The position numbers and the translations under genes are program-made. Below the pieces are notes generated by a model that worked only from the letters and a program-made list of their open reading frames with translations, made no database searches and was not told the DNA's origin. DNA of 64,000 nt from Cryptomeria japonica (Eukaryota; Streptophyta; Pinopsida; Cupressales; Cupressaceae), in assembly GCF_030272615.1 (NCBI RefSeq), contig NC_081405.1, forward strand, positions 607,401,677 to 607,465,676. Direction: 5' to 3'. Position 1 is the first letter of the stretch, and each line of letters opens with the position of its first letter. This document shows positions 1 to 12,352 of the stretch, piece after piece.

Positions 1-520
1 GCACTTTAAGATTCAATAGTGAACAAAGATATTGATGAAAATTCCTTCCAATCTATGGTGGGAAATCTGGCACAAGGCACACGTATTGCATTCACAGAAC
101 AAGATATTCCTAGTGATAGATTACTTCATAACGACCCTCTACATCTGGAAGCTTACATTCATAAGAGAAGAATCAAAAGAGTACTCATAGATGGGGGAGC
201 CGGTCTCAACATTTGTACTTTAAATTTGGTCAAGCACTATGGTATTCTGAACTTCACATTGATTCTTCCAAGAGGATAAATATCAAGGCTTATGATGATG
301 AAGAATGTCCATCTAAAGGCATTGTAACATAACCTGTACAAATAGGACCAATAATGATAGAGGTCGCTTTTCAAGTCTTGGATAGAGAGCTAGGATATAA
401 CATGTTATTGGGTCGCCCATGGATCCACACCATGCAAGAAGTACCATCCACATTCCATCAATGTGTCAAATTCCTACACAATGGTATTTAAATCACCATA
501 AAGGGTGATCCAAATCCATT
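1..520 (+). pseudogene. Retropepsin-like protease of the Tat element (5' end outside window)
   Basis: Frame 1 reads a protease core with the catalytic-type motif VLIDGGAGLNIC at about 178-213, followed after a frameshift near 275 by the conserved stretch LLGRPWIHTM at about 405-435, typical of plant Ty3/gypsy retropepsins. It would cut the Gag-Pol polyprotein in the virus-like particle. Stops at 7-9 and 277-279, another in the second frame near 330, and the frame change make it non-functional. The upstream gag portion is not visible. Confidence 0.7.
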
Positions 521-2130
521 CCAACATTGCAATTATCTGAAAGACAGTTTGGATAATCAGGTACCTATCAATCGGGCTGCACCTCTTACTACACAGCTGG
601 AAACATTAAAGATCACAGAAACAAAAAAGGAAATGCCTACAACATCATCCTTACAAATAAAAGATATGGGTTGTGGAGAGTACTCTATCGCAAATAATTT
701 AAGTGGGAAACAATTGTCTCTTTCTCCTAAGTCCTTTGGGAAACCTCACACTATAGTGCAAAGGCGAGACAAAGGAAAAGAAATTGTCAGATACATAGAC
801 TCATGCTCTTTCATTAGATGGGGTGACTTACAAGAAGAATCCTTGAACAAAGATGTTAACCATTGGATATATAGAGAGAACAAGATCATATGACAATACC
901 TAGAATACACATAGATCAGTATGGAAATGGATTCAAAATACTTCAAAGACATGGATATGATGCTCTACAAAAACAAGGAAGACTAGAACCTATTGTTCCT
1001 AATGATAATCCAAGGAATCAAGGATAGGGATACAAGCATGTACAACATATCATCAAAGCAAGACAACGTACTCTTGATATACTAAATCAAGCAAGCAAAC
1101 CATCAGATTTCATATCACAAAGGAATTTGTCCACACAGGCGCTTCCATCTTTATCTCAAACAAGTAATCAGGTACCTACATGACCAAGTACAGAATCATA
1201 TGGAGAAGACATGAGACAACTCTTGCAAGAACCTACCACTGAGTTACAAAATGATGCAGTTATTGACACAACAGTACAGGCTAATGTGGCAACAGATGCA
1301 GGTTTACCACCACCACCCGAATCCCACCCATGGTTATTGTCACTACTTCTACCACGAGAAGCAACTCAGGCTCAACCTAACGAAACAAATGAAGAAAGAT
1401 TGCAAAAGCTTATACCAGGCTTAAGAAGTGTAACTAATATCCAAAGAAGACCAATCAATCTACAACAAAACCAGTGACATGAATAAGAAGAAATAAGTGA
1501 TGATAGCTCATATTATGAAACATATATTGAAGGTGAGACAAAATCTCATGACTACGAATTCTTATCACTCCATGATTCTAGCCCACCAGAAAATGTAATA
1601 TTAAGCAATCAAATAAGGCTTATACAGGATGAAGATACACAAAGTCAGTCAAACAATCAAGTCTTCATGTTATTAGAGTCTACTAAAGAAGGGAGTAATG
1701 ATTTACCCCTAGTGCATTCACACTTGATTGATTGGGGGCAAGAAAGAAAACCAACGCTGGATTGGTTTGAAAATAACGAAGCAATTTCAAAATTTCTAGG
1801 AGTCAGAGAGGGATTTCCACAAGGTGATCATAAAGAAGGGTTTGTTATAGACCTGAATAGGACAACATAGTTTGGAGAAGAAAGTACTTTTGCAACAAAA
1901 GATAAGAATTAAACTACCCATAATGACAAGAGTGACTTGGGTAATCTTCCTATGGAAAGAGAAAGGTCAGTGTTACTTAGAGAGGAAATAGAAAAAGTAA
2001 ACATAGCAGAAGGGCATCCATTTTTTCAAACAAAGACCTATCAACTTTGCTTGGTCCTATTTAGAAATGCCATGCTTAGACTTCGAATTCATGTCTTTCA
2101 GAGCTTGGAAAGCTTCCTGACAAGAAAAAA
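521..2130 (+). pseudogene. Protease-RT linker of the Tat Pol polyprotein, degenerate
   Basis: This stretch holds only broken open segments (about 549-893, 1211-1477, 1667-1870, 1937-2134). They are acidic, Q/N/T-rich and without catalytic motifs. Position and composition fit the long poorly conserved spacer between protease and RT in Tat elements. The last segment has the sequence MPCLDFEFMSFRAWKAS at about 2069-2119, just before the RT domain begins. I see no separate gene here. Confidence 0.5.
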
Positions 2131-3380
2131 TTGAGAAAAATACATCCAAGTATCGCATTACTGGTTAAAATAGAACTACAAAAGTTGTTGGATGTAGGTT
2201 TTATTAGATCTATTGACTGTGGGTAATGGATATCCAACCTGGTACCTCTGACTAAGCCCACATGAGGCATAAGAATTCACACAGATTTCTGGGATCTAAA
2301 TAAATCTTGTCCTAAGGATGACTTCTTGCTACCTAATATCAACATGATAGTTGACCTAACAGCTGGAAATGAGATGCTATCCTTAATGGATGGTTTTTTA
2401 GGATACAGCTAGATTAAAATTGCACCAGAAGATCAACATAAAACAACCTTTACATGCCCATGGGGAACATACTGCTGGAATGTGATGCCATTTGGTCTCA
2501 AAAATGTCAGAGCAACATACCAAAGAGCCATGACAACATTTTTTCATGATATGATCCACAACATAATGGAAAATTACGTGGATGACATATTGGCTAAATC
2601 ACAAACAAGAGAAAGTCACCTTGCAGTTCTTACACAGATATTTGATCAGTTGGAATAGTACAATGTCAGATTAAACCCGAAGAAGTGTGTGTTTGGCGTA
2701 ACAACAGGTAAACTGTTAGGGTTTATAGTGTCAACCATGGGAATTGAAATAGACACTACCAAGGTCAAGGCAATCATTGATATGAAACCTCCGTCAACAC
2801 TTAAACATCTCAGAGGGTTACAAGGAAGACTGCAATCCATAAGGAGATTCATAGCACAGTTGGTAGATAAGTGTCACCCATTCCAACATTTACTTAGGAA
2901 AGGGGTTACGTTTAAATAGACAGAACAATGTCAAGAAGATTTCCAAGCTCTGAAAGATTATCTTTTGAACACACCAGTGTTAATATATCCTACTCTAAGA
3001 CAAACTCTATTGTTATACATATCAGCAACAAACTCATCTCTAGGAGCTCTATTGGCACAACATGACAAAAATGGAAAAGAAAGAGCCATTTATTATATAA
3101 GTAGGAATTTGATCGGCTATGAGCTTAATTATACCCCCATAGAGTGAGCATGCTTAGTAGTAATCTTTGCATCCCAAAATCTCTGACATTACATGTTGAG
3201 TCATAAGGTACAACTTATTGCACGCTTTGACACACTCAAGTACATATTGGGCAGAGCAACATTGACCGGGTGATTGGCCAAGTGGGTTATGATCTTGAGT
3301 GAGTTTGATATAGAATACATAGACAAAAAAGCCATCAAAGGACAAATTATAGCAGATCAATTGGCAGAGGCTCCTATTTA
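2131..3380 (+). pseudogene. Reverse transcriptase plus RNase H of the Tat element
   Basis: The translation shows RT landmarks in order: HPSIALLVKIELQKLLDVGF near 2143, DLNKSCPKDDFLLP near 2295, the FTCPWGTYCWNVMPFGL block near 2450, and the catalytic YVDD at 2575-2586. The connection and RNase H follow (YISATNSSLGALLAQ near 3017, RAIYYISRNL near 3084). It would copy element RNA and degrade the template in the particle. In-frame stops occur near 2411, 2656, 2917, 3145, 3184, 3271 and 3379. Most replace codons expected to be Q, W or R, consistent with C-to-T decay. Confidence 0.85.
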
Positions 3381-3393
3381 GGACAATCACCCA

Positions 3394-4554
3394 TTGCTGA
3401 TAGACTTTTCAGACGAATCCATGTTTACATTAATTGCCTCACCAATGTGGAAGTTATACTTTGATGGGTCATATACAAGTCACAAATCTAGAGCAGAGAT
3501 TCTCTTCATTACTCCTCAAGGGGACGTTATACCTAAGTCATTTACGATCAATTTCCAATGCACCAACAATATGGCTGAATATGAAGCTCTCCTCATAGGG
3601 CTTTGTACAACTATACAATGGAAAATACAAGAGTTACAGGTCTATGGTGATTCACAGTTGATTGTAAACCAGGTCAATGATTATTACAACACGAAGGATG
3701 ACAAACTCATGCCTTATAGAAAGTTGGTCAAAGATTACAAGGAGCACTTCAACAAAATTACCTTCGAAGAAATCCAAAGAATACAAAACAAGGCAGCAGA
3801 TGCAATGACAACCATAGGATCTCTTTTGAATATGTCTGCTAACGAAACTCAGTTTGAATTCATCATAGAACAGTTGATGCTACTTGCATATGAGACTCCC
3901 TTATTAGACTATGTAAGTGCAATTGTGGGTCTAGAATCACCTTGGTACAATGAAATATATACATATTTACATACTCAATACATGTCACCAGATCTATCCA
4001 GGAATCAAAAGAAGACATTTATTCGTCAAGCATCTAGGTACACCATTATAGCTGATACTTTGTATAGAAAGGGTTCTGATGGAACTCTTCTTCGATGGCT
4101 CAATGAGAATGAAGCTCACCTTGCTTTAAAAGAAGTCCATGATGGAATCTGTGGGGATCACCAAAGCAGTCTGCCATTGTCAAAGAAATTGCTAAGAACA
4201 GGATATTATTGGCCAACAATGGAAAAAGATGCTTACAAGTATGTACAGAAGTGTAAACAATGCCAAATGCATGGAGACCTTATTCATGCACCAACACAAG
4301 ATCTTCAACCCATCACATCACCATGGCCATTTTCACAATGGGGATTAGATCTAGTGGGTAAAATCAACCCTACTTCCATTGGGCACAAGTTTATATTGAC
4401 AGCCACTGAATACTTTAGCAAATGGGTTAAGGGAATTTCTCTAACATACACCACTGGAAAGCAGATAGAAAAATTCATGCTCAACTACATTATATGTAGA
4501 TATGGAGGTCCAATGTGCTTTGTTATAGATAACAGACATCCATTTAAAAACTAG
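3394..4554 (+). pseudogene. Archaeal-type second RNase H and integrase (N-terminal and core)
   Basis: An open 386-codon segment. Residues about 20-150 form a second RNase H: YFDGS, NNMAEYEALLIGL, VYGDSQLIVNQV and NKAADAM give the four acidic positions of an archaeal-type (aRNH) fold, distinct from the retroviral RNase H upstream. This is the Tat-clade hallmark. Integrase begins near residue 250 with an HHCC zinc-binding pattern (HDGICGDH then CKQCQ) and the first core aspartate in WGLDLVG. The second core aspartate region reads FVIDNRHPF, where the usual SDQG-type motif has changed. The segment ends at a stop at 4552-4554 and continues in the next entry. Confidence 0.85.
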
Positions 4555-5182
4555 GAAGTGAAAGAGTTGTGTGACAAATTCCACATACAACAGAGATTTG
4601 CCACGCCATATTATCCACAAAGTAATGGACAAGCAGAGGCTACAAATAAAAAAATATTGAATTTTTTTAAGAAAGTAGTCATTGACATAGGATAGGACTG
4701 GCATCTCCAGTTAAGTTCCACTCTCTGGGCTTACAAAACAAGAGTATGTACACCTACATGGGCAACACCATTTTCCTTGGTCTATGGTACAAAAGTGATA
4801 CTCCCCATTGAATTAGAAATATTGTCTCTAGAGTCTCTTTATAGAACATCATATCAGAGGAATACTATAGGGTAGCAAGGTTACAAGAACTTGAAACCCT
4901 TGATGAAAAAAGACAAACAACGTTTAATCATCTACAAGGATATCAAAACAGACCGAGACAGAGTTATAATAAAAGAGTCTGCCCACGAACTTTTCATGTG
5001 GGACATCTAGTACTAAAAGAGAATCAAAGGAACCTAGGGGAACGAGAAAGGCCAGAGAAATTCGAACCTAAGTGGCTAGGTCCTTTCATTATAACAAGGG
5101 TCATAGGCAATGGAGCATATAATTTGGCTACCATGGAGAGAGATCCACTTTTTGACCCTATGAACAACATGCACCTTAAGTG
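4555..5182 (+). pseudogene. Integrase C-terminal part of the Tat element
   Basis: Frame continues past a TAG with YYPQSNGQAEATNKK (catalytic Glu region of the DDE core, about 4606-4650), then WAYKTRVCTPTWATPFSLVYG near 4729. After frame changes the stretch FEPKWLGPFIITRVIGNGAYNL (about 5059-5124, part quoted) is the conserved integrase C-terminal SH3-like region. It ends HLK then TGA at 5180-5182. No chromodomain is visible, as expected for the Tat lineage. Stops and frameshifts make it inactive. Confidence 0.75.
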
Positions 5183-7776
5183 ATATTATACCTAAGGGCT
5201 ATATAGTTTAGGTTTTATTTTTCGTATTGCATATCATATCATTTAAAACACTACATTACATATAGTTTCTTTTTTAAAATGCATCACATTCTCAAAGTTT
5301 CAGCAATTACATATAGCAGTATCAATAAAACAAGGCAATTTTCCAAGTTTATCATCTATTTGCATCTAAGGAAAAAAAGGGTCATTTCCTTACTTAGATA
5401 TTCGTACATGAAGTCTTTGAGGTTCTAAGGTCATTCATTTTTAATATTACCCTGCGACGACGCTTTATTTATGGTTGGGTAGTAACTTTACTATTTTAGA
5501 CTTGCTAACCCACAATCTATCAATTGCTATATCTAACACATTAAGAAGATCTATAATTCATTCTAGACACCTAGTTGATCATATACTAGTGAAAAATCTC
5601 AAATTCTACTTCAGCGCTATTGTAATTGTCACACCCAAGTAGGTTTCATTACTTACAAGTCAAGGAAAGAAAAAAAAAAAGAAAAAAAAAGAGCTATGCT
5701 AAATATCCATCTCAAGGCAAAAGAGCAATGGTATATAACTGAAATAGCACGCATACAAATGTGATAAAAAGCTTGACTATGGGAACATGAGAGTAACTCC
5801 ATCAGGGCTATGAACGCCTACTAGCAATAGAGCAATATTTGAGAAATTACAATCTATACCCTCATCAGAGCTCTCAAGGCTTGCTACCAGCGAGGCTCTA
5901 TTCAGGATGCTTTTGAAGTTAGGATAATCCATGTAGCTAGTCATATAGGATGCTAGGGATCTTTAGTGAACACAAGAGTAGAAATTAACTCATTTGCACA
6001 GACTTGGGCAAAAGAAGATCAAAGTTTCAAGAACCAAGGGGGAAGTTTTGCACGTCTCCATTTGTAAATCCTAGTCACTGAGTGTGTTTAGATGAATGTT
6101 CCAAAGGGCCTTAGAGATCGATTGACCGCTTATCTATGAAATGATTTGCACCTCCATTTCAATTGGTATATTACAAATACAAAAACAAACACAGTTAACC
6201 TTGTTCGAATAGGAAATGCATCTTCATCCTACATGTTGCATTCATGTAGGTCATGTCAAAAATTCATTTGTCTCGACATACATTCTACAGATCATTATGC
6301 CATATAGGTCTACACACTGGAGGCATAACTGAAAAAAATCTAAAAAATCATATAAAGTCCTAAAAAAACCCCAAAAATCGGATAAAGTCTTGAAAAAATC
6401 CAAAAAATCATATACAGTCTTAAAAAAATCCAAAAAAATCCGATAAAGTCTTGAAAAAATCCAAAAAACAATGAAAAACTCAAAATCCAAAAACAGTGAA
6501 AAATCTAAAAATACCAAAAACATCCATATAACGTCCTGAAAAAAAAAGAAAAAAAATCCAAAACATTGGACAAGCTCTTGAAAAAATCAACCAAAAACAT
6601 TCAAATATCAATCTACAAAATCCAAAAACATCGAAAAAAGCTCTTGGAAAAGAACTAAAAATAAAAAATCAATCAATAAAAAAATATTGCAATAAAATGT
6701 CTTGTGAGAAACAAATACCCTAGTAGATATCCAACAAACACTTCGCACAAAGGATACGACTATCCAGTCAAACATCAACAATCAACTGATCAAACGGTCT
6801 TATGAATCGTATCATATCCATATCAACGTGATTATTATCTTGTCTTAAATAGAAGAGGATACACTCGAAATCAGATAGGTCAGTATAGCTGTTGAATTTT
6901 GTCCAGGTTAGTCTTTATCTTTTTATTATTTGGTGACAGATATTGTTCCTATGGTACTTAAGGATGTCTACAAATGACTAGAGGAGATATGATGGGCATT
7001 ATCTTTTTCTTTGTTTGTTGTTTGTGGTGTGAACCGATGCAATTCTAGGGAAATTTCTCTAGTGGGTGTCTGTGATAAGATCCTTCACATCAAGGTGAAA
7101 TTGCCACACATACCTCGAGCCCTAGCATAATTCCCAGAATGGAGGGTTCACTCCTTGTCTGCTACGTGTTTGTTTCTACAATGAGATATCTTTGCATCTT
7201 GGTTCCTTATACCCTGATGTGCTAAGCTTCATTGTTCAATAATAAGACTCAGTGATGAATATATATTGATGCAATAAAATATGTGACACAGGTTCATGAT
7301 TCATTCAATTTCATTCTTATTCTCATCTCATTTTCTTATTGATAGTTTGTTGATTTCTCATCTTTTGTCTAAATCACATTCTTTCTAACATTATTTCTAC
7401 CATCAATTTTTATTTCTATCATCTAACAAACATTTCTTCAAGTTGTATCTGAGTTAAAATTGGTTCAACCATTATCATACAAAAAAAACATTCATTATAG
7501 ATTCATTTGCATTCATTATAGAATTCATTATAGAGTTCATTGCATTCATTTTAAAATCCATTACCATCATTAATACATACATGTACTACCATTGCATTCA
7601 TAATTATATAGAATCAAATAGATAAGCATCATAAAAATCATAACATCATATAAGCATACATGGAAGGCAAAACATAAATAGATCACTATCAAAAACCTGC
7701 ATATCATATATATATAACCCATAAATGATAATGTATGTGAATACAATAAATAAGCCTGAAGGCTCAGATAACATGA
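5183..7776. other. Non-coding spacer of the Tat element between pol and the antisense PMD gene
   Basis: About 2.6 kb without a convincing reading frame. It contains an almost pure purine run at 5662-5693, the 30-bp tandem repeat listed separately, and at about 7490-7565 a run of short ATTCATTATAG-like repeats. Long 3' non-coding spacers are usual in Tat elements. I see no RNA gene. Confidence 0.5.
6329..6480. repeat. Degenerate 30-bp tandem repeat, about five units
   Basis: Units of the type CTTGAAAAAATCC plus AAAAAATC plus ATATAAAGTC recur every 30-31 bases (near 6329, 6359, 6390, 6420, 6451). Similar but more decayed A-rich sequence continues to about 6720. Because the period is near ten codons, an open frame runs through it on the - strand (FFKTLSDF-like decapeptides); I regard that frame as a by-product. 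Confidence 0.7.
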
Positions 7777-9120
7777 TCAACCAACACTGCCTCTATCAGC
7801 AGGTGGATCCTGTCCACTAGAGCCTGCCCCAGGATGTCGAGGTGGTCCCATAATGCCACTACTACTAGTCTGTTTTGAAGTATATCTACTTGATCTCCTC
7901 CCCATAAATGCACTAAAGCTAGGCTCTCTCTAACCCTCAGGGATGGCTCTCTCGTATACCTGTCGATAATAAATAGACTGCTGCGCAACAGTGAAATACC
8001 TATCTGCCTGGTCGTGTGCATCTATACCTGCTCTAAAAAGCTTATCAAAGGCATCCATGGTAATTTGACATCTCTGCACTATCTCATCTCTCTCCCTCTA
8101 GAGATGATCTCTCTTAGCCTCAAGGGTACCATAATCTACATGGTAAGTCTCTCACTCGGTATCTTGTCTAGCGACCTCATCCTCCAAACTCTAGACCCAC
8201 ACTCTAAGAGTCTACAGGTCATCCTCATCATCAACCTATCCTCTCCCACCCCCAGCACCAGGAAAATCCTCTAGCTCCGACATATCCTCATCATCATCTC
8301 CATCCTCGCTGCTCGATGACTTAGAAGAATCATCGCTGTCCTCACTACTAATAGATTTGGTGTCTCTGCCAATGTCTACATCCTCATCTCCTGCATCTCC
8401 TCCCTCATCTCCACCACCTCCTCCCTTAGCTCCACCCTCTCCTCCTCCTCTGGCTCTCTCCCCTATGTCTATCCTCAACCACTGTCTATAATGATGAACC
8501 TGCTATGCTGTAATCAAAACAGTAGGATCAGCCAAAAGCACTAGCCTGTGCCTAGCAAACCATGCATCGTACTCCACCATCATCCATGGATCCTTTGTAC
8601 CTCTACCCCAACCCTAGAGTAATGGCTGCAGAGAATCAAACTCAACAGAAGCAACATGTGGCTGTATGCAAACACCCCAATCACATACTTGCCATGATAC
8701 ACAAGAAAAATTCGTAGTAACCACAGGTGTCACCTGTACCTTACCAAACTATCTCAGAACCCGCCCTGGAAGATACATATCGATAATCCATTGGGTCTCA
8801 AAGGTCCTACCAATAAGATATCTCTGTTGTCAGTAGAAAGACAAGTGCACTACATCATCAGGCCAACTAGGGAAATTTAAGTATGGTCTCCAAATAAAAT
8901 GTTGGAACATGTCAAACTGATGTCTCTAGTACAAGGTGTTCCTCAAACCCCTGTGTCTGATACCTGTTGTATACCTGAAAGCATAAGGCTCACTAGGCTA
9001 CAAGTGTACATGAATGACAGGCCTAGAAATAGAAATGTGCTCCCATGCCCATGTCTGGAGAAAAGTAACACCACAACTGATAGAATAGTATCCAAGATAC
9101 ACAATACCCTGCATCTGATA

Positions 9121-10674
9121 GTGTTGGCAATATAGCATTATAGCAGACAATGAAAGATTGTTGGCATTTCATAAGGATATTGAGAAGGTTGTTGATGATT
9201 ATGGATATAACTGATTAAGGATGTTTTAGTATCTTGATATTATTATTTTGTCATTGATGTCAAGAAATTGATTTTCTAGTTCAGTATGATGTTGCCATAT
9301 CATGAAAAGTATGATTTGAAGAATATACAGATGTCGGTAAAAGACACAGGAAAATATATGATGAATGAGGGGATGAATAAGGTATTCAATGGGCAACTAG
9401 TACCGAGTCAGACAATGATGAGATCATGATGTTTTAGATTGTTTTAACATCATACATATGTTGTAAATTGTAAAGGTCAATACTATACTATGTTATCAGG
9501 CAAAGAACCTAGTTGGTAAACCCTAAGGAACCTAGTTGGTAAATCCTAAGGTTATCACTATCGGTTAATGAAGGCGGAATGTCTACTGAGTGAAGTTTAG
9601 TATTCACCGAGTTGTTACCAAGTTGTAACCAAGCTATAACAGAATGCATTAAATGTTTTCATGCGATATTTAATGAAGGAAGCTCATGAGATGGAACTGA
9701 TTAAATGATTGGTGCGCCATGGAAGAAGTTTGTTAAAGAATCTAAGGCAAAGGAAAGCTGGCATGAAGATCTACAGCTAAGATTGAACCACAATACCCTG
9801 GCACAAGTTCCAAGAAATAAATGCAAGTTCCTAGGCGGGGTAAAACATTTTCAGATCAAAAGATGCATTGAACCTGGACAAGATCGAAGATTTGATGGCT
9901 ATGATTGATCATGGGAAATGTGATCAAGGAGATTAAGTGGTTACCTAATTGTTTATAAATAGGAAACTGTTGATAAACAATGTATGTTGGTAAGTGTATG
10001 CACAGGGATGCTATATAGTGATTACCAAGCACAGAAGCTTGAAGAACTGTTTGAATAACAGAGTATAGAAGCCTAGCAGATAGACAAGATTAGATCTATG
10101 TCTAGATTGTATTGAACAAATAGGAATCTACTTTAGCATTTTTAGATGTGAAGTTGCATATAGATTTTATTACTGTTATTTTGTGAAAGTGACAGAAAAT
10201 CTCTTAACCGAGTGGACTTAACAGTCTTATTTGTAAAACGCTCTAGCAAGGTGACATTCTGACTGAGTGTTTGAAATTCTTTAATAAGGTCACTTCTAAC
10301 AAGGTAAAGATCCTAATAGATATGAGGGAAATCCCTTAACCGGGTCACATCTAGCAATGTGTTTGTAATCTTTAACATGATTTTCTTTTAACCGAGCATA
10401 CTCTAGAAGAGTATATTTCTTAGTGGGTCCGAAATCCCACAGTGGTTTTTCCCTATTTGGGTTTCCATGTTAAATCTGGTGTTATAAGGTTTATGATGTT
10501 TATATGCTTTTGAGTTTGCATGTTTAACAGTTTTGGTTTTATTACTGAAGTATATGTTACCGATGTTCAATTTGATATTTTTATGGATGATTAAGTTTGT
10601 ATGATTCACCCCCCGCTCTCATCTTGTTGGCTATTGGATCTGTACTTATATTAAGTATCAGAACTATTAGACAC
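9121..10674 (+). mobile_element. Element A: LTR-like insertion in the PMD gene
   Basis: Removing 9121-10674 and one TA of the flanking pair (9119-9120, 10675-10676) restores the PMD frame (LLAMM-Y-QMQG), so this is an insertion. The sequence begins TGTTGGCAAT at 9122 and resembles a copia-type LTR: it contains the TTTTGTCATTGATGTCAA block (about 9250) shared with element D, and ends with a CACCCCCC run followed near 10651-10664 by TTAAGTATCAGAAC, a decayed match to an initiator-Met primer site. No coding sequence is present. It may be a truncated element (LTR plus primer site) or a solo LTR with decayed ends. No 5-bp target duplication is visible. Confidence 0.55.
9505..9550 (+). repeat. 23-bp tandem duplication inside element A
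   Basis: GAACCTAGTTGGTAAACCCT plus AAG is followed at once by the same 23 bases with a single C-to-T change. Confidence 0.85.
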
Positions 10675-10817
10675 TACATCATGGCAAGTAGACAAGGACC
10701 CCAAGCATACAGGCGATGATGAACAATCATATCATGGAGCACTCTGCCCCATCCAACTAGAAACCCATGACCTCATCTGGCAGGTATCAGTAAACCATCG
10801 ACAACACCACATAATAT

Positions 10818-11995
10818 TGTTAGGCCCAATATGGAAAGCTAATGTACTGAGAGGGGAGGGGTGAATCAGTACTTCAAATCCTTTTTCCAACAATAACTTT
10901 ACTGTTATGCATAAACCAAAAATTGTTGTAACATAACATAAAGCTAAAACAAACAAATAACAATCATACATGATTCACTCCATAACACATATATTTTGGT
11001 TACACAGAAACTCTTGGTTAGAGAGAAAAACTATGGTGGGGATGGCACCCACAACTTCACTACTCCAATAATAAAGGTTGCTTGATTAGAGCTACATGTT
11101 TAGCTATTTTTGATAGCTTACCCTGTTAGGAGTATCAAGATCATTAGATCTACCTTGCTAAAGGATTTTACAACACTTATTCTAAATGTTGCACCTGGTT
11201 AAAGGCTTTACAATTTATAGACTTTGTTAGAGTCTTTTACCCTGTTAAAGGTTTCTCTTATAACTCAAAATATTACAATAAAATCTTTACAAATATCTGC
11301 AACTTCACATCTGAAATGTTATAGTAGATTCTATGTGCTCAAAATGAGATTACCCTACTTATAGCATACCTCGGTAATCCATAGATTAACTTAGGAAACC
11401 CTTCTGTTTACTCTGTTCCTTGACTGGTCTCTGAAATCCTTCTCGGTGACCTTTGTGTCTCTGACAGTCACAATACTCAGTGCTTCCTTATCTATCACAT
11501 ATGTCTTGCTTCATATATCCCTCTTTTTTTCATATTTTATCCTTAATTCATGTTGTATAAATAGATCTCTTATGTCGGTGATCTGTTCATTGCTTCAATC
11601 TTACAAACATGATTTATCGAATGAATAACCATACAAGATATTTCATTGGATAGATGACCTCAAGATCATACAAAATCTTTAAGTGCAATTTCCAATGTGA
11701 TAACGGTTCTTTGTTCCTCGATCTTGTAACATGTTTCCCATGTGTGTCTACGTTCAATGAATCTGGTAACACGTTTCACTCGGTGTGTGTTAACTTGGTA
11801 TATCATTTTTACTGCTCGGTAGACACATTAGTGATACTTAGTAGATAGCTCGATGTATACTAGGCTCTGTGACTACTTTCTTCTATTACTGACTGCTCTG
11901 TGCTTACTGACTGAATATTTCGGTAGTAGTAACCGACTAGAGTATATAGAATGACTTTGTACATAAAACTAATGGCAACTTAGTACGTAGTAACA
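10818..11995 (-). repeat. 3' LTR of element B
   Basis: On the + strand it runs TGTTAGGCCC to AGTAGTAACA, 1178 bp, identical in length to its partner. The open frames inside it (for example 11446-11628) recur in the other LTR and are not genes. Confidence 0.92.
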
Positions 11996-12009
11996 ATCTC
12001 CCCTTTTGA
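11996..12009 (-). other. Polypurine tract of element B
   Basis: On the - strand TCAAAAGGGGAGAT directly abuts the 3' LTR. This is the expected place and composition for the primer of plus-strand DNA synthesis. Confidence 0.8.
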
Positions 12010-12352
12010 CATTAGTTGAGATGTTTGACAAAACTTCTTTCAAAGTCATAACTCAAAAATCTATATACTTACAAAATTTGACTAATTAGATAATATATAC
12101 ATTTGTCAATAAAATAGTATATTTAGATATACTTCCCTTATCAATATACTATACAAAACTTTGATTAAGCATGCACTGTGATCAATATTCTGTATTAACT
12201 ACTCGATTGTCACTGCTCGATTCACTGTCAGAATTAACTGTGCATTTGGATACTCTGTTCTACTCGGTATACTCCTCCTATATACTACACTCCCCCTTTG
12301 ATACTTTGATTACTTTGATACTATACTCCCCCTTTTTGACAAACATCAAAAC

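Noticed and set aside
3154-3390. - strand frame of 78 codons
   Set aside because: It is the complement of the RNase H region of the Tat element.
6251-6523. Phe/Leu-rich repeat protein on the - strand
   Set aside because: Its repeats are the direct product of an A-rich 30-bp tandem repeat; there is no start context and no similarity to coding sequence.
9117-10679. A 5-bp target duplication around element A
   Set aside because: GATAG on the left and CTACA on the right do not match; only a TA pair is supported by the reading frame.
11446-11848. Short + strand open frames, repeated at 18278-18695
   Set aside because: Both sets lie inside the LTRs of element B, at the same offset; they are duplicated LTR sequence.
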